A stretch of DNA of 39,839 bases from Roseicyclus salinarum (GCF_029624655.1 NZ_JARRSA010000035.1:1-39839); one strand, 5' to 3'; shown: positions 1-8,616, counted from the first letter of the stretch. Made by a program: numbers and translations. Notes: generated by a model from the sequence alone, not told the origin.

Positions 1-236
1 GGGGCCCGGCCGCAGACCTGCTGCCGGTCGGCGCCGACGCGCGGCACCCATTGCGTCCGGTTGCCCAGACCCACGCGCACGAAGACGCAGCCGCCGCTGT
101 CGACGTATTCGTTCGCGGCGAAGTCCATCGGCGGCGCTTCGGCCGGGGCCGCCTGCTGCGCCTGTAACGCGCCCGCCAGCGACAGCGCCATGAGGACACC
201 CGCCAGCGCGGACCGCGAAAGTGCCGTCTCGATCAT
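1..236 (-). CDS. Exported SPOR-type protein, N-terminal part only
   Basis: The visible 78 residues begin MIETALSRSALAGVLMALSL, a signal peptide (h-region about 8-22, Ala-rich cleavage zone about 23-28). A Pro/Ala linker follows, then a segment with YVDSGGCVFVRVG and WVPRVGADRQQVCG. This N-terminal module, with its paired cysteines, is one I associate with SPOR-domain (peptidoglycan-binding) exported proteins of Rhodobacterales; the SPOR domain itself would lie beyond the window. The gene reads leftward off the edge. It starts 63 bp beyond the upp stop and is probably a separate or distal gene of the same strand. Being partial, the family call rests on the N-terminal module alone. Confidence 0.6.
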   Translation of the reverse strand, partial: MIETALSRSALAGVLMALSLAGALQAQQAAPAEAPPMDFAANEYVDSGGCVFVRVGLGNRTQWVPRVGADRQQVCGRA

Positions 237-299
237 GCAGACCCCCCCAGGTTGCGTTGCGTCACAGTGGCCGATGGCCCCGCCCAAGTAAAGCCGCCC

Positions 300-932
300 C
301 TACTTGGTTCCGTACATCCGGTCGCCCGCGTCGCCGAGGCCCGGCACGATGTAGCCGTGATCGTTGAGATGACTGTCGAGCGCCGCTGTCACGACCGGCA
401 CGTCGGGATGCGCCTCCTTCATCCGCGCGACGCCCTCGGGCGCGGCGAGAAGACACAGGAAGCGGATATTCCGTGCGCCCGCCTGCTTCAGAAGGTCGAT
501 GGCCGCGACCGAGGAATTGCCGGTGGCGAGCATCGGATCGACCACGATCGTCAGCCGGTCTTCCAGTTCGGAGGGCACCTTGAAGTAATATTGCACGGGC
601 TTCAGCGTCTCGGGGTCGCGATACAGCCCGACAAAGCCCACGCGCGCGTTCGGGACGAGATCGAGGATGCCATCGAGAAGGCCGTTCCCCGCCCGCAGGA
701 TCGACACCAGCGCGAGTTTCTTGCCGGCGATCGCGGGCGCCTGCATCGTCTGCAGCGGCGTCTCGATCTCGATCGTGGTCATCGGCAGGTTGCGCGTGAC
801 CTCGTAGGCGAGAAGGTGGCTGATCTCGTTCAGGAGCTGGCGAAAGGATTTCGTCGAGGTGCTCTTGTCGCGCATCAGCGTCAGCTTGTGCTGCACCAGC
901 GGGTGGTCGACGATTGTCAGGTGCTCGGTCAT
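300..932 (-). CDS. upp: Uracil phosphoribosyltransferase
   Basis: This cytoplasmic salvage enzyme converts uracil and PRPP to UMP and PPi. The 210-residue product has the usual length of bacterial Upp. The PRPP loop [12 protein letters not shown] lies at about 130-141, and the C-terminal uracil-binding segment [17 protein letters not shown] at about 193-209. The start ATG at 932 has GAGGGAC upstream. It is the last gene of the cdd-deoA-deoB-(membrane protein)-add-upp run, 18 bp after add, so it recovers the uracil released by nucleoside breakdown in the same operon. No truncation or odd residue is seen. Confidence 0.97.
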   Translation of the reverse strand: MTEHLTIVDHPLVQHKLTLMRDKSTSTKSFRQLLNEISHLLAYEVTRNLPMTTIEIETPLQTMQAPAIAGKKLALVSILRAGNGLLDGILDLVPNARVGFVGLYRDPETLKPVQYYFKVPSELEDRLTIVVDPMLATGNSSVAAIDLLKQAGARNIRFLCLLAAPEGVARMKEAHPDVPVVTAALDSHLNDHGYIVPGLGDAGDRMYGTK

Positions 933-950
933 TTGGCGCTGTCCCTCATG

Positions 951-1928
951 TCATTTTCCCAGTTTCTTGGCGATCCTTTCCCTCGTGGCCGCGTCGCAGA
1001 ACGCGGCGTCGAGGGATGTCCTTGCGACCCCGGCGAAGATCTCCTCGTCCCAGCCGAAGACGCTCGAGAGGTTCTCGTATTCGGCCGTCATCGTGGTGTG
1101 GAAGAACGGCGGGTCGTCCGTCGAGACGGTGACCTTCACGCCGCGCTCGCGCAGCCTTTCGATGGGATGGGCGGCCCATGACGGAAACACGCCGAGCGTC
1201 ACGTTCGAACCCGGGCAGCATTCCAGCACGATCCCGTCCTCGGCGATCCGGTCCACCAGCGCGAGGTCCTCGATGGCCTGCGTGCCGTGCCCCAGCCTTT
1301 CGGGCCTGAGCGCGTCGAGCGCGTCGCGCACCGAGGCCGCGCCGCCCCATTCGCCGGCGTGGACAGTGATGCGAAGCCCCGCTTCGCGCGCGCAGTCGAA
1401 GGCCCAGGCGAAATCAGCGGGCCTGCCCTTCATCTCGTCGCCCGCCATGCCGAAGCCCACCAGCCAGTCGCCGGCCGTGTCCGCCGCGCATTCGGCGATG
1501 GGCCGCGCGCGGTCCGGGCCGAAATGGCGGATGCAGGTGACGATGCCGCGCAGCGTGATGCCGAGATCGCGCTCGGCCGCCTCGGCGGTCTCGCGTATCG
1601 CGTGGAGGTAGTCGCGCCACGCCGCCACGTCGCCGCCGCCGCAGAAGTCGGGCGACAGGAACGTCTCGGAATAGACGACGCCGTGGGACGCGCTTTCCTC
1701 CAGCACCGCGCGCGTCAGGCGGGCGTAGTCCTCGGGCGTCCGCAGCACGCTCGTCGCGGCTTCGTAGACGCTGAGGAAATGCCAGAAGTCGCGGTAGGCA
1801 TAGCTGCCGTCCTCGCGGAAGATGCCCGACAGGTCGACGCTCTTTTCCTTGGCCAGCCCCCGGATGAAGGCGGGTGGCGCGGCACCCTCGTGATGCAGGT
1901 GCAGTTCGATCTTCGGCAAGTCTCTCAT
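951..1928 (-). CDS. add: Adenosine deaminase family protein
   Basis: Zinc amidohydrolase that deaminates adenosine (or possibly adenine). It has 325 residues. The metal ligands are visible: H10 and H12 in KIELHLHHEGA, H190 with catalytic E193 in TVHAGEWGG, H214 in RLGHGTQ and D271 in VTVSTDDPPFF. The start at 1928 has GGAGGGGGAAG just upstream. It sits 16 bp after the 52-aa membrane protein and 18 bp before upp, in a nucleoside salvage operon, which favours adenosine as substrate. The ADA family also contains adenine deaminases, and the TDDPPFF segment is not decisive between the two. The histidine at position 13, where many homologues have Leu, is a small deviation. Confidence 0.88.
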   Translation of the reverse strand: MRDLPKIELHLHHEGAAPPAFIRGLAKEKSVDLSGIFREDGSYAYRDFWHFLSVYEAATSVLRTPEDYARLTRAVLEESASHGVVYSETFLSPDFCGGGDVAAWRDYLHAIRETAEAAERDLGITLRGIVTCIRHFGPDRARPIAECAADTAGDWLVGFGMAGDEMKGRPADFAWAFDCAREAGLRITVHAGEWGGAASVRDALDALRPERLGHGTQAIEDLALVDRIAEDGIVLECCPGSNVTLGVFPSWAAHPIERLRERGVKVTVSTDDPPFFHTTMTAEYENLSSVFGWDEEIFAGVARTSLDAAFCDAATRERIAKKLGK

Positions 1929-1944
1929 TTCTTCCCCCTCCGCC

Positions 1945-2103
1945 TCACGCGCCGATGGCCCAGCCGACGAACGCGACCACGAGGCCGAAGACCAGCGCGC
2001 CGCGCCATGGCGTGCGCGGCCGTCCCATGAAGGGCCCGACGTAACGCACCGCGAGGGTGGCCACGACGAGCGTCATGACGAAATAGATCTGTTCCGACGC
2101 CAT
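1945..2103 (-). CDS. 52-residue two-helix membrane protein
   Basis: Start chosen at ATG 2103 (MASEQIYFVMTLVVATLAVR), with GGGGGACA directly upstream; the longer frame upstream overlaps deoB and is not needed. The product has two hydrophobic helices, about 6-24 and 36-51, joined by a basic Gly/Pro loop (GPFMGRPRTPWRG). It lies in the nucleoside operon, 22 bp after deoB and 16 bp before add, so it is almost certainly co-transcribed. No family is recognised. It could be a small subunit or accessory of a transporter, but nothing in the sequence proves this. Confidence 0.75.
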   Translation of the reverse strand: MASEQIYFVMTLVVATLAVRYVGPFMGRPRTPWRGALVFGLVVAFVGWAIGA

Positions 2104-2125
2104 GTGTCCCCCGGCCTGCCCGCCT

Positions 2126-3334
2126 TCAGATGAAAGACCGCCCCGGCCCCTGCGCCGGCACGCCGAGATGCGCCGCCACCGTGGCCGCGACATCCGCGAA
2201 GCCGCGCAGCCCGATCTGCCCCGAATACGGCCCCTTGGCAATGACCGGAACGCGCTCGCGCGTGTGGTCGGTGCCGGGCCATGTCGGATCGTTGCCGTGG
2301 TCGGCGGTGAAGATCATCAGGTCGTCTGGACGCAGCGCCGCCAGAACCGGGCCGATGGCCGCGTCGAACCACTCGAGGTGGCGCGCATAGCCCGAGACGT
2401 CGCGGCGATGGCCGTAGAGGCTGTCGAACTCCACGAAATTGGCGAAGGTCAGGCTGCCGTCCTCGGCATCGCCGACATGCGCGGCGAGGTGCGCCATCAG
2501 ATCCGCATCCGCGCCCTTGACGTGGCTTCCGACGCCCTGCCCCGCGAAGATGTCGCGGATCTTGCCGATGCCGTAGGTCTTCCGCCCGGCGCCCTGAACC
2601 CAGTCGAGCAGCGTCGGCTCGGGCGGCGCGATGGCGTAGTCGCGGCGATTGACGGTGCGGGTGTAGCTGCCCGGCCCGCCCACGAAGGGGCGCGCGATGA
2701 CGCGCCCGACGCGGCGGGCGTGCAGCATGGGCGCCAACCCCTCGCACAGCGCCAGCAGACGATCGAGGCCGAAGGTCTCCTCATGCGCGGCGATCTGGAA
2801 GACGCTGTCGACGCTGGTGTAGCAGATTGGCCAGCCGGTCCTTTGATGCTCCTCGCCCAGCCGCGCGATGATCTCGGTGCCGGAGGCGTGGCAATTGCCG
2901 AGGATGCCGCCGGTGCCCGCAAGGCGCTCGACCTCGGCCACCACGTCGTCGGGAAAGGCCGGCACCGTATCGGGAAAGTAGCTCCAGTCCCACGGGACCG
3001 GCAGGCCCGCAAGTTCCCAGTGCCCCGAGGGCGTGTCCTTGCCGACGCTGACCTCCTCCGCGGCGCCCCAGAGGCCCTCGGGGTCGGCGTCGAGCCCCTC
3101 GGCCCGCGCGCCCGAGGCGAGGCGCACCGCAGCGCCGAGGCCGAGCGCGTCGAGATGCGGCATCCGCAGGACACCCGAGCGTCCAGCCTCGGCCTCGCCC
3201 GCCGCGCAGGCCGCCGCGATATGGCCGAGCGTGTTGGCGCCCGTGTCGGGCATCGCGCCGTTGAAGAAGCGGTCCGCATCCGTCGCGCCGCCGCACCCGA
3301 CGCTGTCCATGACGACGAGAAAGGCGCGCGCCAT
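2126..3334 (-). CDS. deoB: Phosphopentomutase
   Basis: Interconverts (deoxy)ribose 1-phosphate and 5-phosphate, feeding sugars from nucleoside phosphorolysis into central metabolism. The 402-residue product matches the bacterial DeoB length. It shows the alkaline-phosphatase-superfamily metal and catalytic sites: N-terminal FLVVMDSVGCGG (D10), VGKDTPSGHWE with the phospho-acceptor Thr at about 101, NFVEFDSLYGHRRD, and C-terminal FTADHGNDPTWPGTDHTRE. Start at 3334 is preceded by GAAAGGA within deoA. The stop of deoA and start of deoB share one base (TGATG), implying translational coupling. Confidence 0.97.
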   Translation of the reverse strand: MARAFLVVMDSVGCGGATDADRFFNGAMPDTGANTLGHIAAACAAGEAEAGRSGVLRMPHLDALGLGAAVRLASGARAEGLDADPEGLWGAAEEVSVGKDTPSGHWELAGLPVPWDWSYFPDTVPAFPDDVVAEVERLAGTGGILGNCHASGTEIIARLGEEHQRTGWPICYTSVDSVFQIAAHEETFGLDRLLALCEGLAPMLHARRVGRVIARPFVGGPGSYTRTVNRRDYAIAPPEPTLLDWVQGAGRKTYGIGKIRDIFAGQGVGSHVKGADADLMAHLAAHVGDAEDGSLTFANFVEFDSLYGHRRDVSGYARHLEWFDAAIGPVLAALRPDDLMIFTADHGNDPTWPGTDHTRERVPVIAKGPYSGQIGLRGFADVAATVAAHLGVPAQGPGRSFI

Positions 3335-4644
3335 CAGCCGATCCTTTCGTGGATCACCGGCGGCGGCTCCACGTCCGTCGGCGAGAGCTTGAAGGCGCCC
3401 GGCAGGGTTTCGGCCACGGCGAGCGCGCTGTCCTCGGTGGCGGCGTGGATGCGCACGAGCGGCGTCTTGGGATCGACCCGCTGACCGATGCGGGCGATGT
3501 CGCAAAGGCCCACGGCGGGATCCACGCGGTCGTCCTGCCTGAGGCGCCCGCCGCCGAGGTTCACCACCGCCTCGCCCAGCGCGCGCGCGTCGATCGAGGC
3601 GACGCAGCCGGCATCGCCGGGATAGATGTCGACGATGAAGCGGGCCGCCGGAAGCCGGTCGCGCCAACGCTCCACGAAATCGGTCGGACCGCCAAGCTCG
3701 GCCACCATCTCGCCGAAGACCTCGGCCGCCTGCCCGCTTTCGAAGGCGCGGCGGATCCGCCCCTCGCCGTCGGCGGCGTCCGCGGCAAGACCGCCCAGCG
3801 CCAGCACCTCGCCGCCCAGCGCGACGGTCACGCGCATCAGCTCCGAGCTGCCGTCCTCGCCGGTCAGCGCCTCCATCACCTCCATCACCTCGACGGCGTT
3901 ACCCGCCGTCCGCGCCAGCGGCTGGTTCATGTCCGTCACCAGCGCCGAGGTCATGCAGCCCGCGCCCTGCGCCGTGCTCACCAGCGATTCCGCAAGCGCC
4001 AGCGCGTCCTCGGGCGTCGCCATGAAGGCGCCTGTCCCGACCTTGACGTCGAGTACAAGGGCCTCGAGCCCGGCGGCGAGCTTCTTGGAGAGGATCGAGG
4101 CGGTGATGAGGTCGATGGATTCGACCGTCCCGGTGACGTCCCTGACCGCGTAGAGCCGCCGGTCTGCGGGCGCTATGTCGGCCGTGGCCCCCACGATGGC
4201 GCAGCCGATGTCGCTCACGATTTCCTGCAGGTCCGCCACGCTGACCTGCGTGCGATAGCCCGGGATCGCCTCGAGCTTGTCGAGCGTGCCCCCGGTATGG
4301 CCCAGCCCCCGGCCCGAGATCATCGGGACGTAGGCCCCGCAGGCCGCCAGCGCAGGCGCAAGCAGCAGCGAGACGCAGTCGCCGACGCCTCCGGTGGAAT
4401 GCTTGTCCAGCACAGGCCCGTCGAGGTCCCATTTCAGGACGTCGCCCGTCTCGCGCATCGCGGTCGTCAGCTGGACCCGCCCCTGCGCCCCCAGCCCCCG
4501 CGTGCACACGGCCATGGCGAAGGCGCCGGCCTGCGCATCGGTGACAGCGCCGCTGGCGAGGCCTTGCGCGAACCACGCAAGCTCGGCCTCCGTCGGCCGG
4601 TCGCCGTCGCGCATCTTGGCGAGGATTGCGCGCGCCGTCGTCAT
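3334..4644 (-). CDS. deoA: Thymidine phosphorylase
   Basis: Phosphorolyses thymidine (and deoxyuridine) to the base and deoxyribose 1-phosphate, the substrate of the next gene, deoB. The 436-residue product has the family landmarks: phosphate-binding KHSTGGVGD at 81-89, the signature SGRGLGHTGGTLDKLE at about 110-125, and LDVKVGTGAFM. An N-terminal helical domain and a C-terminal alpha/beta domain fit a full-length enzyme. Start at 4644 overlaps the cdd stop by four bases (ATGA), and its stop overlaps deoB by one, so three catabolic steps are translationally linked. The close relative pyrimidine nucleoside phosphorylase (Pdp) is the main alternative. Confidence 0.95.
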   Translation of the reverse strand: MTTARAILAKMRDGDRPTEAELAWFAQGLASGAVTDAQAGAFAMAVCTRGLGAQGRVQLTTAMRETGDVLKWDLDGPVLDKHSTGGVGDCVSLLLAPALAACGAYVPMISGRGLGHTGGTLDKLEAIPGYRTQVSVADLQEIVSDIGCAIVGATADIAPADRRLYAVRDVTGTVESIDLITASILSKKLAAGLEALVLDVKVGTGAFMATPEDALALAESLVSTAQGAGCMTSALVTDMNQPLARTAGNAVEVMEVMEALTGEDGSSELMRVTVALGGEVLALGGLAADAADGEGRIRRAFESGQAAEVFGEMVAELGGPTDFVERWRDRLPAARFIVDIYPGDAGCVASIDARALGEAVVNLGGGRLRQDDRVDPAVGLCDIARIGQRVDPKTPLVRIHAATEDSALAVAETLPGAFKLSPTDVEPPPVIHERIG

Positions 4645-5054
4645 GGCGCCCCGGGCGCGGCGCGGTCCATGTAGCCCGCGTCGAAGCGGCCGGGAAGAAG
4701 CTCGGCCACCGTCATGGTCAGGGTCCGCCCGTCGGCGGTGGCCATCGTCACGCGCACGTCGGAGGCCGCGAACTCGGCCAGCTTCTGGCGGCAGCCGCCG
4801 CACGGCGGGACGGGCGCGGGGGCGTCGGCGATCACCGCAACCTCCGCGATCTCGCGGTCGCCCGCCGCGATCATCGCCGCGATGGCGCCGGCCTCGGCGC
4901 AGGTGCCTTCGGGATAGGCCACGTTCTCGACATTGCAGCCGACATGGACACGGCCGGCGCTGGTGCGGATGGCCGCCCCCACCTGAAAGCCGGAATAGGG
5001 CGCGTAGGCCGCGCGCCGGACCGTGTCGGCCGCGGCAATCAGGTCGTCGGACAT
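4641..5054 (-). CDS. cdd: Cytidine deaminase
   Basis: Hydrolytic zinc deaminase turning (deoxy)cytidine into (deoxy)uridine. At 137 residues it fits the small homotetrameric class. Seen are the nucleoside-binding NVENVAYPEG at 41-50, the zinc/catalytic TCAEAGA (C52, E54) and PCGGCRQ (C85, C88). I chose ATG 5054 (MSDDLIAAADTV) because upstream residues are basic, low-complexity translation of intergenic DNA. It is the first gene of the nucleoside operon and overlaps deoA by ATGA. The 105 bp upstream, before the next gene's stop, must hold the operon promoter unless transcription reads through from the phosphorelay gene. Confidence 0.95.
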   Translation of the reverse strand: MSDDLIAAADTVRRAAYAPYSGFQVGAAIRTSAGRVHVGCNVENVAYPEGTCAEAGAIAAMIAAGDREIAEVAVIADAPAPVPPCGGCRQKLAEFAASDVRVTMATADGRTLTMTVAELLPGRFDAGYMDRAAPGAP

Positions 5055-5159
5055 CTGGTGCTGCTCGCTTCTGGTGCAACGTGTGGTCGTGCCGGCGGAA
5101 GGCCGACCGCGCCAGTCTGTGCCGCGCGACCGCCGAGCGCAAGCCATCGGGATGCCACG

Positions 5160-6203
5160 TCAGCCGCGGCCGAAGGCGCGGCGTTCGACCAGCGCGATGA
5201 GGTCGTCGAGGTCGCGGCGGCATGGCACGTGCAACGCCCCGAGGTCGGCCGCGCGCCCGCCATTCGCGGCGGCGCTCAGCGCCTCGGCATGGCCGCAGAG
5301 CCGCGTCGCGCCGACCGCCCCGGCCAAGGCGACCAGGATATGCGTCTGCGCGCGGACCGCCGCCGCGGATCCCGCCGCGACGCCCTCGTCCAGCTTTTGG
5401 CGCACCGACACGAGGTCGTCCCGCAATTGTTCGAGAAAGCCACGCGCGCCATCGGCACCGGCGATGGAAAGAAGCTCGTCGAGGCGGGCCGCGTCCAGTG
5501 CGGCGCCGTCCCTGCGGCCACGGCCGGCATGATGCAGGATCACGCGTCCCAGCGCCTCCGCGGACGCCACGGGCTTCACCACGATGCCGTCCGCGCCCGC
5601 GGCCCGGATCGCCTCGTGCTCGCCCCGCTCGGCGAAGGCGGTGATCGCGACCAGCGGCGTGGCCGCCGCCGCATCCCCCCGCGCGCGGACGGCGCGCATC
5701 ACCTCCAGGCCGGAAAGCCCCGGCATCTCGATGTCGATCAGCGCCGCGTCGAACGCACCGCCCGCCAGCGCGGCGAGAGCGTCCTCGCCGTTCTCGACGA
5801 AGGACGCAGCGCCGCCGACTGCCCCGAGCACAAGGCCCAGGATCGCGCGTTGCGAGGGCGAATCCTCGGCCACCAGGATGGCGAGGCCGGACAGGTCGGG
5901 CCGCGGGCCTGACGATGCGGGCGCAAGCGCCTCCGCCGTGGTCCCGGCGGGCGTCGCGGGCTCTGCGTCCGCGGCGAAGACCGCGTCCATCATCTCCTGC
6001 AGGGACGCGGTGGCCGCCAGCATGTGCTCGGCCACCATCCGCGGGTCCGCGCCGATCCGGTCGTCCCGCAGCAGGCGCAGCCCCGTGGTGATCGTGGCGA
6101 CCGCACCGCGGATGTCGTGCTGTTTCCTGCGCAACTCCTCGGCCATGGCGGCCCCTTCGCCTGCAGCGCGATCCGCGGGCGCGGTGAGGTCATCCTGAGG
6201 CAT
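5160..6203 (-). CDS. Kinase-less phosphorelay protein: DHp-like + receiver + Hpt
   Basis: The product has 347 residues in three parts. Residues about 20-75 resemble a histidine-kinase dimerisation helix pair (RRKQHDIRGAVATITTGL, candidate H29), but no ATPase domain follows. Residues about 106-225 are a receiver: acidic E113/D114, phospho-acceptor D157 (ALIDIEMPG), T188 and K210. Residues about 235-345 look like an Hpt domain, with AQTHILVALAGAVG placing candidate H288. The start at ATG 6203 is chosen over an earlier ATG because AAGGGGG lies 6 bp upstream. It sits between prpE and the nucleoside operon, with no cognate kinase adjacent. The DHp and Hpt assignments are by motif only. Confidence 0.72.
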   Translation of the reverse strand: MPQDDLTAPADRAAGEGAAMAEELRRKQHDIRGAVATITTGLRLLRDDRIGADPRMVAEHMLAATASLQEMMDAVFAADAEPATPAGTTAEALAPASSGPRPDLSGLAILVAEDSPSQRAILGLVLGAVGGAASFVENGEDALAALAGGAFDAALIDIEMPGLSGLEVMRAVRARGDAAAATPLVAITAFAERGEHEAIRAAGADGIVVKPVASAEALGRVILHHAGRGRRDGAALDAARLDELLSIAGADGARGFLEQLRDDLVSVRQKLDEGVAAGSAAAVRAQTHILVALAGAVGATRLCGHAEALSAAANGGRAADLGALHVPCRRDLDDLIALVERRAFGRG

Positions 6204-6296
6204 TCGAACCCCCTTGGGGCTGGCCGGTGGAAGTCCCTCGCTCAACCTAGCAGCCCTGCCATCCTCTTGCCAAGCCGCGCACAGGTTTACCCTAGG

Positions 6297-8201
6297 TCAG
6301 GCAGGGGCGCGCGCCGCGCCGTAGCCGATGCCCTCCACGGCCGAGGCGATCTCGTCGAGGATGGCGGGGTCGTCGATCGTGGCGGGCGGCTTGTAGGCTT
6401 CGCCGTCGGCGATCCTGACCATCGTGGCGCGCAGGATCTTGCCCGACCGTGTCTTGGGCAGGCGGTCCACCACCACGGCGAGCTTGAAGGCCGCAACCGG
6501 GCCGATGCGGTCGCGCACCATCTTCACGCACTCCGCCACGACCTGCGCGGGCTCCGTCTCGGCACCCTTGTTGAGGCACAGGAAGCCCATGGGAAGCTGC
6601 CCCTTGAGCGGGTCGGACACGCCGATGACCGCGCATTCGGCGACATCGGGATGCGAGGCCAGCACCTCCTCCATCCCGCCGGTGGACAGCCTGTGGCCCG
6701 CCACGTTGATGACGTCGTCGGTGCGCGCCATGATGTAGAGGTAGCCGTCCTCGTCGATCAGGCCCGCGTCGCCGGTCTCGTAGTAACCTGGGAAATGGGA
6801 GAGATAGGCCTTGCGGAACCTCTCCTCCGCCTCCCAGAGCGTCGGAAGCGTTCCGGGCGGCAGCGGCAGCTTGACGGCGATGGCGCCAAGCTCGCCCGGC
6901 TTCATCGGGTGGCCGCCCTCGTCGAGGATCCGCACATCGTAACCCGGCATCGCGACCGACGGGCTGCCGATCTTGACCGGCAGCTTCTCGATGCCCATCG
7001 GGTTGCCCGCGATGGCCCAGCCGGTCTCGGTCTGCCACCAGTGGTCGATGACGGGCACGCCGAGCTGCGCCTGCGCCCATTCGATCGTGTCGGGATCGGC
7101 CCGCTCGCCCGCGAGGAACAGCGTCTCGAGGCTGGAGATGTCGTAGTCGCCCACCAGTGCCCCGCGCGGGTCGTCGCGCTTGATCGCGCGGAAGGCCGTG
7201 GGCGCGGTGAACAGGCACTTCACCTTGTGGTCCTGGATGACCCGCCAGAAGGTGCCTGCGTCGGGCGTGCCCACGGGCTTGCCCTCGAAGACGACCGTGG
7301 TGCAGCCGAAGGTCAGCGGCCCGTAGCAGATGTAGGAATGCCCCACGACCCAGCCGACGTCCGAGGCGGCCCAGAACACCTCGCCGGGGTTCATGTCGTA
7401 GAGGTTGCGCATCGTCCAGTTGAGCGCCACCAGATGCCCGCCGGTATGGCGCACGACGCCCTTGGGCTGGCCGGTCGTGCCGGAGGTGTAGAGGATGTAG
7501 GCGGGGTGGTTGCCTTCGACCGGCACGCATTCCGCGGGCGGGATGCCGTACTGGAAGGAATGCCAGTCCACGTCACGCCCCTCCTCCAGATGAGCGACCT
7601 CCTGCTCGCGCTGGAAGATGACGCAGAACTCGGGCTGGTGCTCGGCGATGCCGAGCGCCCCGTCGAGCAGGGGCTTGTAGTGCACCACGCGCCCCGGCTC
7701 GATCCCGCAGGACGCCGCGATGATGCACTTGGGGCGGCAATCGTCGATCCGCACGGCCAGCTCGTTCGCCGCGAAGCCGCCGAACACGACCGAGTGGATC
7801 GCGCCCAGCCGCGCGCAGGCCAGCATCGCCTCGAGCGCCTCGGGGATCATCGGCATGTAGATGATGACGCGGTCGCCCTTCTCCACGCCCTTGGCGCGCA
7901 GCGCCCCCGCAAGGCTCGCCACGCGTGTCTGCAACTCGCGATAGGTGATCTTGTGGACGGTGCCGGTCAGCGGACTGTCATGGATGATCGCCACGCGCCC
8001 GCCGTGCCCGGCCTCGACATGCCGGTCGACGGCGTTCCAGCATCCGTTGAGCCGCCCGTCGGCGAACCATTCGTAAAGAGGCGCCTTCTCGTCGGACAGC
8101 GCCCGCGTCGGCGGCGTGTCCCAGTCCACGCCCCCCGCAACTTCGAGCCAGAACGCCTCGGGGTCCTCCATGGAGGCCTTGTAGATGTCCGAATATGCCA
8201 T
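6297..8201 (-). CDS. prpE: Propionyl-CoA synthetase (AMP-forming acyl-CoA ligase)
   Basis: Activates propionate (ATP + CoA) to propionyl-CoA through an acyl-adenylate. The 634-residue product has the ANL-family motifs: YTSGTTGQPKG at 238-248, DHWWQTETGW, YETGDAG, and the C-terminal RLPKTRSGKILR with the catalytic, acetylation-prone lysine. Overall character (for example GFLCLNKG and the N-terminal DPEAFWLE) fits roseobacter PrpE better than acetyl-CoA synthetase, though both share the motifs. Start MAYSDIY at 8201 has GGACGGAGGGACGG upstream; the longer frame runs into the promoter region. A promoter and paired TGCGCA boxes lie upstream (8222-8260). Propionate feeds the propionyl-CoA carboxylase/methylmalonyl-CoA route. 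Confidence 0.93.
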   Translation of the reverse strand: MAYSDIYKASMEDPEAFWLEVAGGVDWDTPPTRALSDEKAPLYEWFADGRLNGCWNAVDRHVEAGHGGRVAIIHDSPLTGTVHKITYRELQTRVASLAGALRAKGVEKGDRVIIYMPMIPEALEAMLACARLGAIHSVVFGGFAANELAVRIDDCRPKCIIAASCGIEPGRVVHYKPLLDGALGIAEHQPEFCVIFQREQEVAHLEEGRDVDWHSFQYGIPPAECVPVEGNHPAYILYTSGTTGQPKGVVRHTGGHLVALNWTMRNLYDMNPGEVFWAASDVGWVVGHSYICYGPLTFGCTTVVFEGKPVGTPDAGTFWRVIQDHKVKCLFTAPTAFRAIKRDDPRGALVGDYDISSLETLFLAGERADPDTIEWAQAQLGVPVIDHWWQTETGWAIAGNPMGIEKLPVKIGSPSVAMPGYDVRILDEGGHPMKPGELGAIAVKLPLPPGTLPTLWEAEERFRKAYLSHFPGYYETGDAGLIDEDGYLYIMARTDDVINVAGHRLSTGGMEEVLASHPDVAECAVIGVSDPLKGQLPMGFLCLNKGAETEPAQVVAECVKMVRDRIGPVAAFKLAVVVDRLPKTRSGKILRATMVRIADGEAYKPPATIDDPAILDEIASAVEGIGYGAARAPA

Positions 8202-8221
8202 GGTTGCCGTCCCTCCGTCCT

Positions 8222-8260
8222 TTGCGCAATTTTCTATCGCCTCGCTTATCCGATGCGCAA
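8222..8260 (-). promoter_or_regulatory. prpE promoter with two TGCGCA boxes
   Basis: Read on the minus strand, TTGCGC (8260-8255), a 16-bp spacer and GATAGA (8238-8233) form a sigma-70-like promoter for prpE. Two near-identical boxes, TTGCGCAA (8222-8229) and ATGCGCAA (8253-8260), lie 31 bp apart, about three helical turns. One overlaps the -35 and the other the likely transcription start. That arrangement is what a dimeric repressor or a short-chain acyl-CoA responsive regulator (PccR/ScfR type, whose known sites are TTTGCAAA-like) could use. The regulator assignment is inference. Confidence 0.4.
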
Positions 8261-8361
8261 TGAGGTGACTTTGCCGCAGGTCAAGGCGGACTGCGACATT
8301 CGCGACGCTTCTGCAGCGCGGCAGGCGCCCTATCTCCTGAAAGCGAACAGGAGAAACGCCG

Positions 8362-8616
8362 ATGACCACGATGCCCGACAGCCCGACGCGCGAGCGCTGG
8401 ATCACACGCCATGTCACCTACCGCCTGCCGCTGATCGGTCGCATGGCCCGCGAAGTCGTCGAGGGGCCGGTCGAGAACGCCTTCGCCGCGATTCTCGGCG
8501 TGGTGGCCGCCGTCGCCTCGGCGGTCCTGATCTGGGGCTATCCCGCGCTGATCATCTCGGCGCTGGCGGCGGCCGCCCTGATCGTGGTGACGCTGGTGCG
8601 CATCACGCTCGGCTGA
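8362..8616 (+). CDS. 84-residue membrane protein of unknown function
   Basis: ATG 8362 follows ACAGGAGAAACGCCG, a good ribosome binding site. The first 35 residues are polar and basic (RERWITRHVTYRLP), then two hydrophobic helices lie at about 41-58 and 61-82. It is divergent from prpE and shares the 160-bp intergenic region with it. I do not recognise a family. The codon use fits the surrounding genes and the strong Shine-Dalgarno supports expression. Confidence 0.7.
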   Translation: MTTMPDSPTRERWITRHVTYRLPLIGRMAREVVEGPVENAFAAILGVVAAVASAVLIWGYPALIISALAAAALIVVTLVRITLG

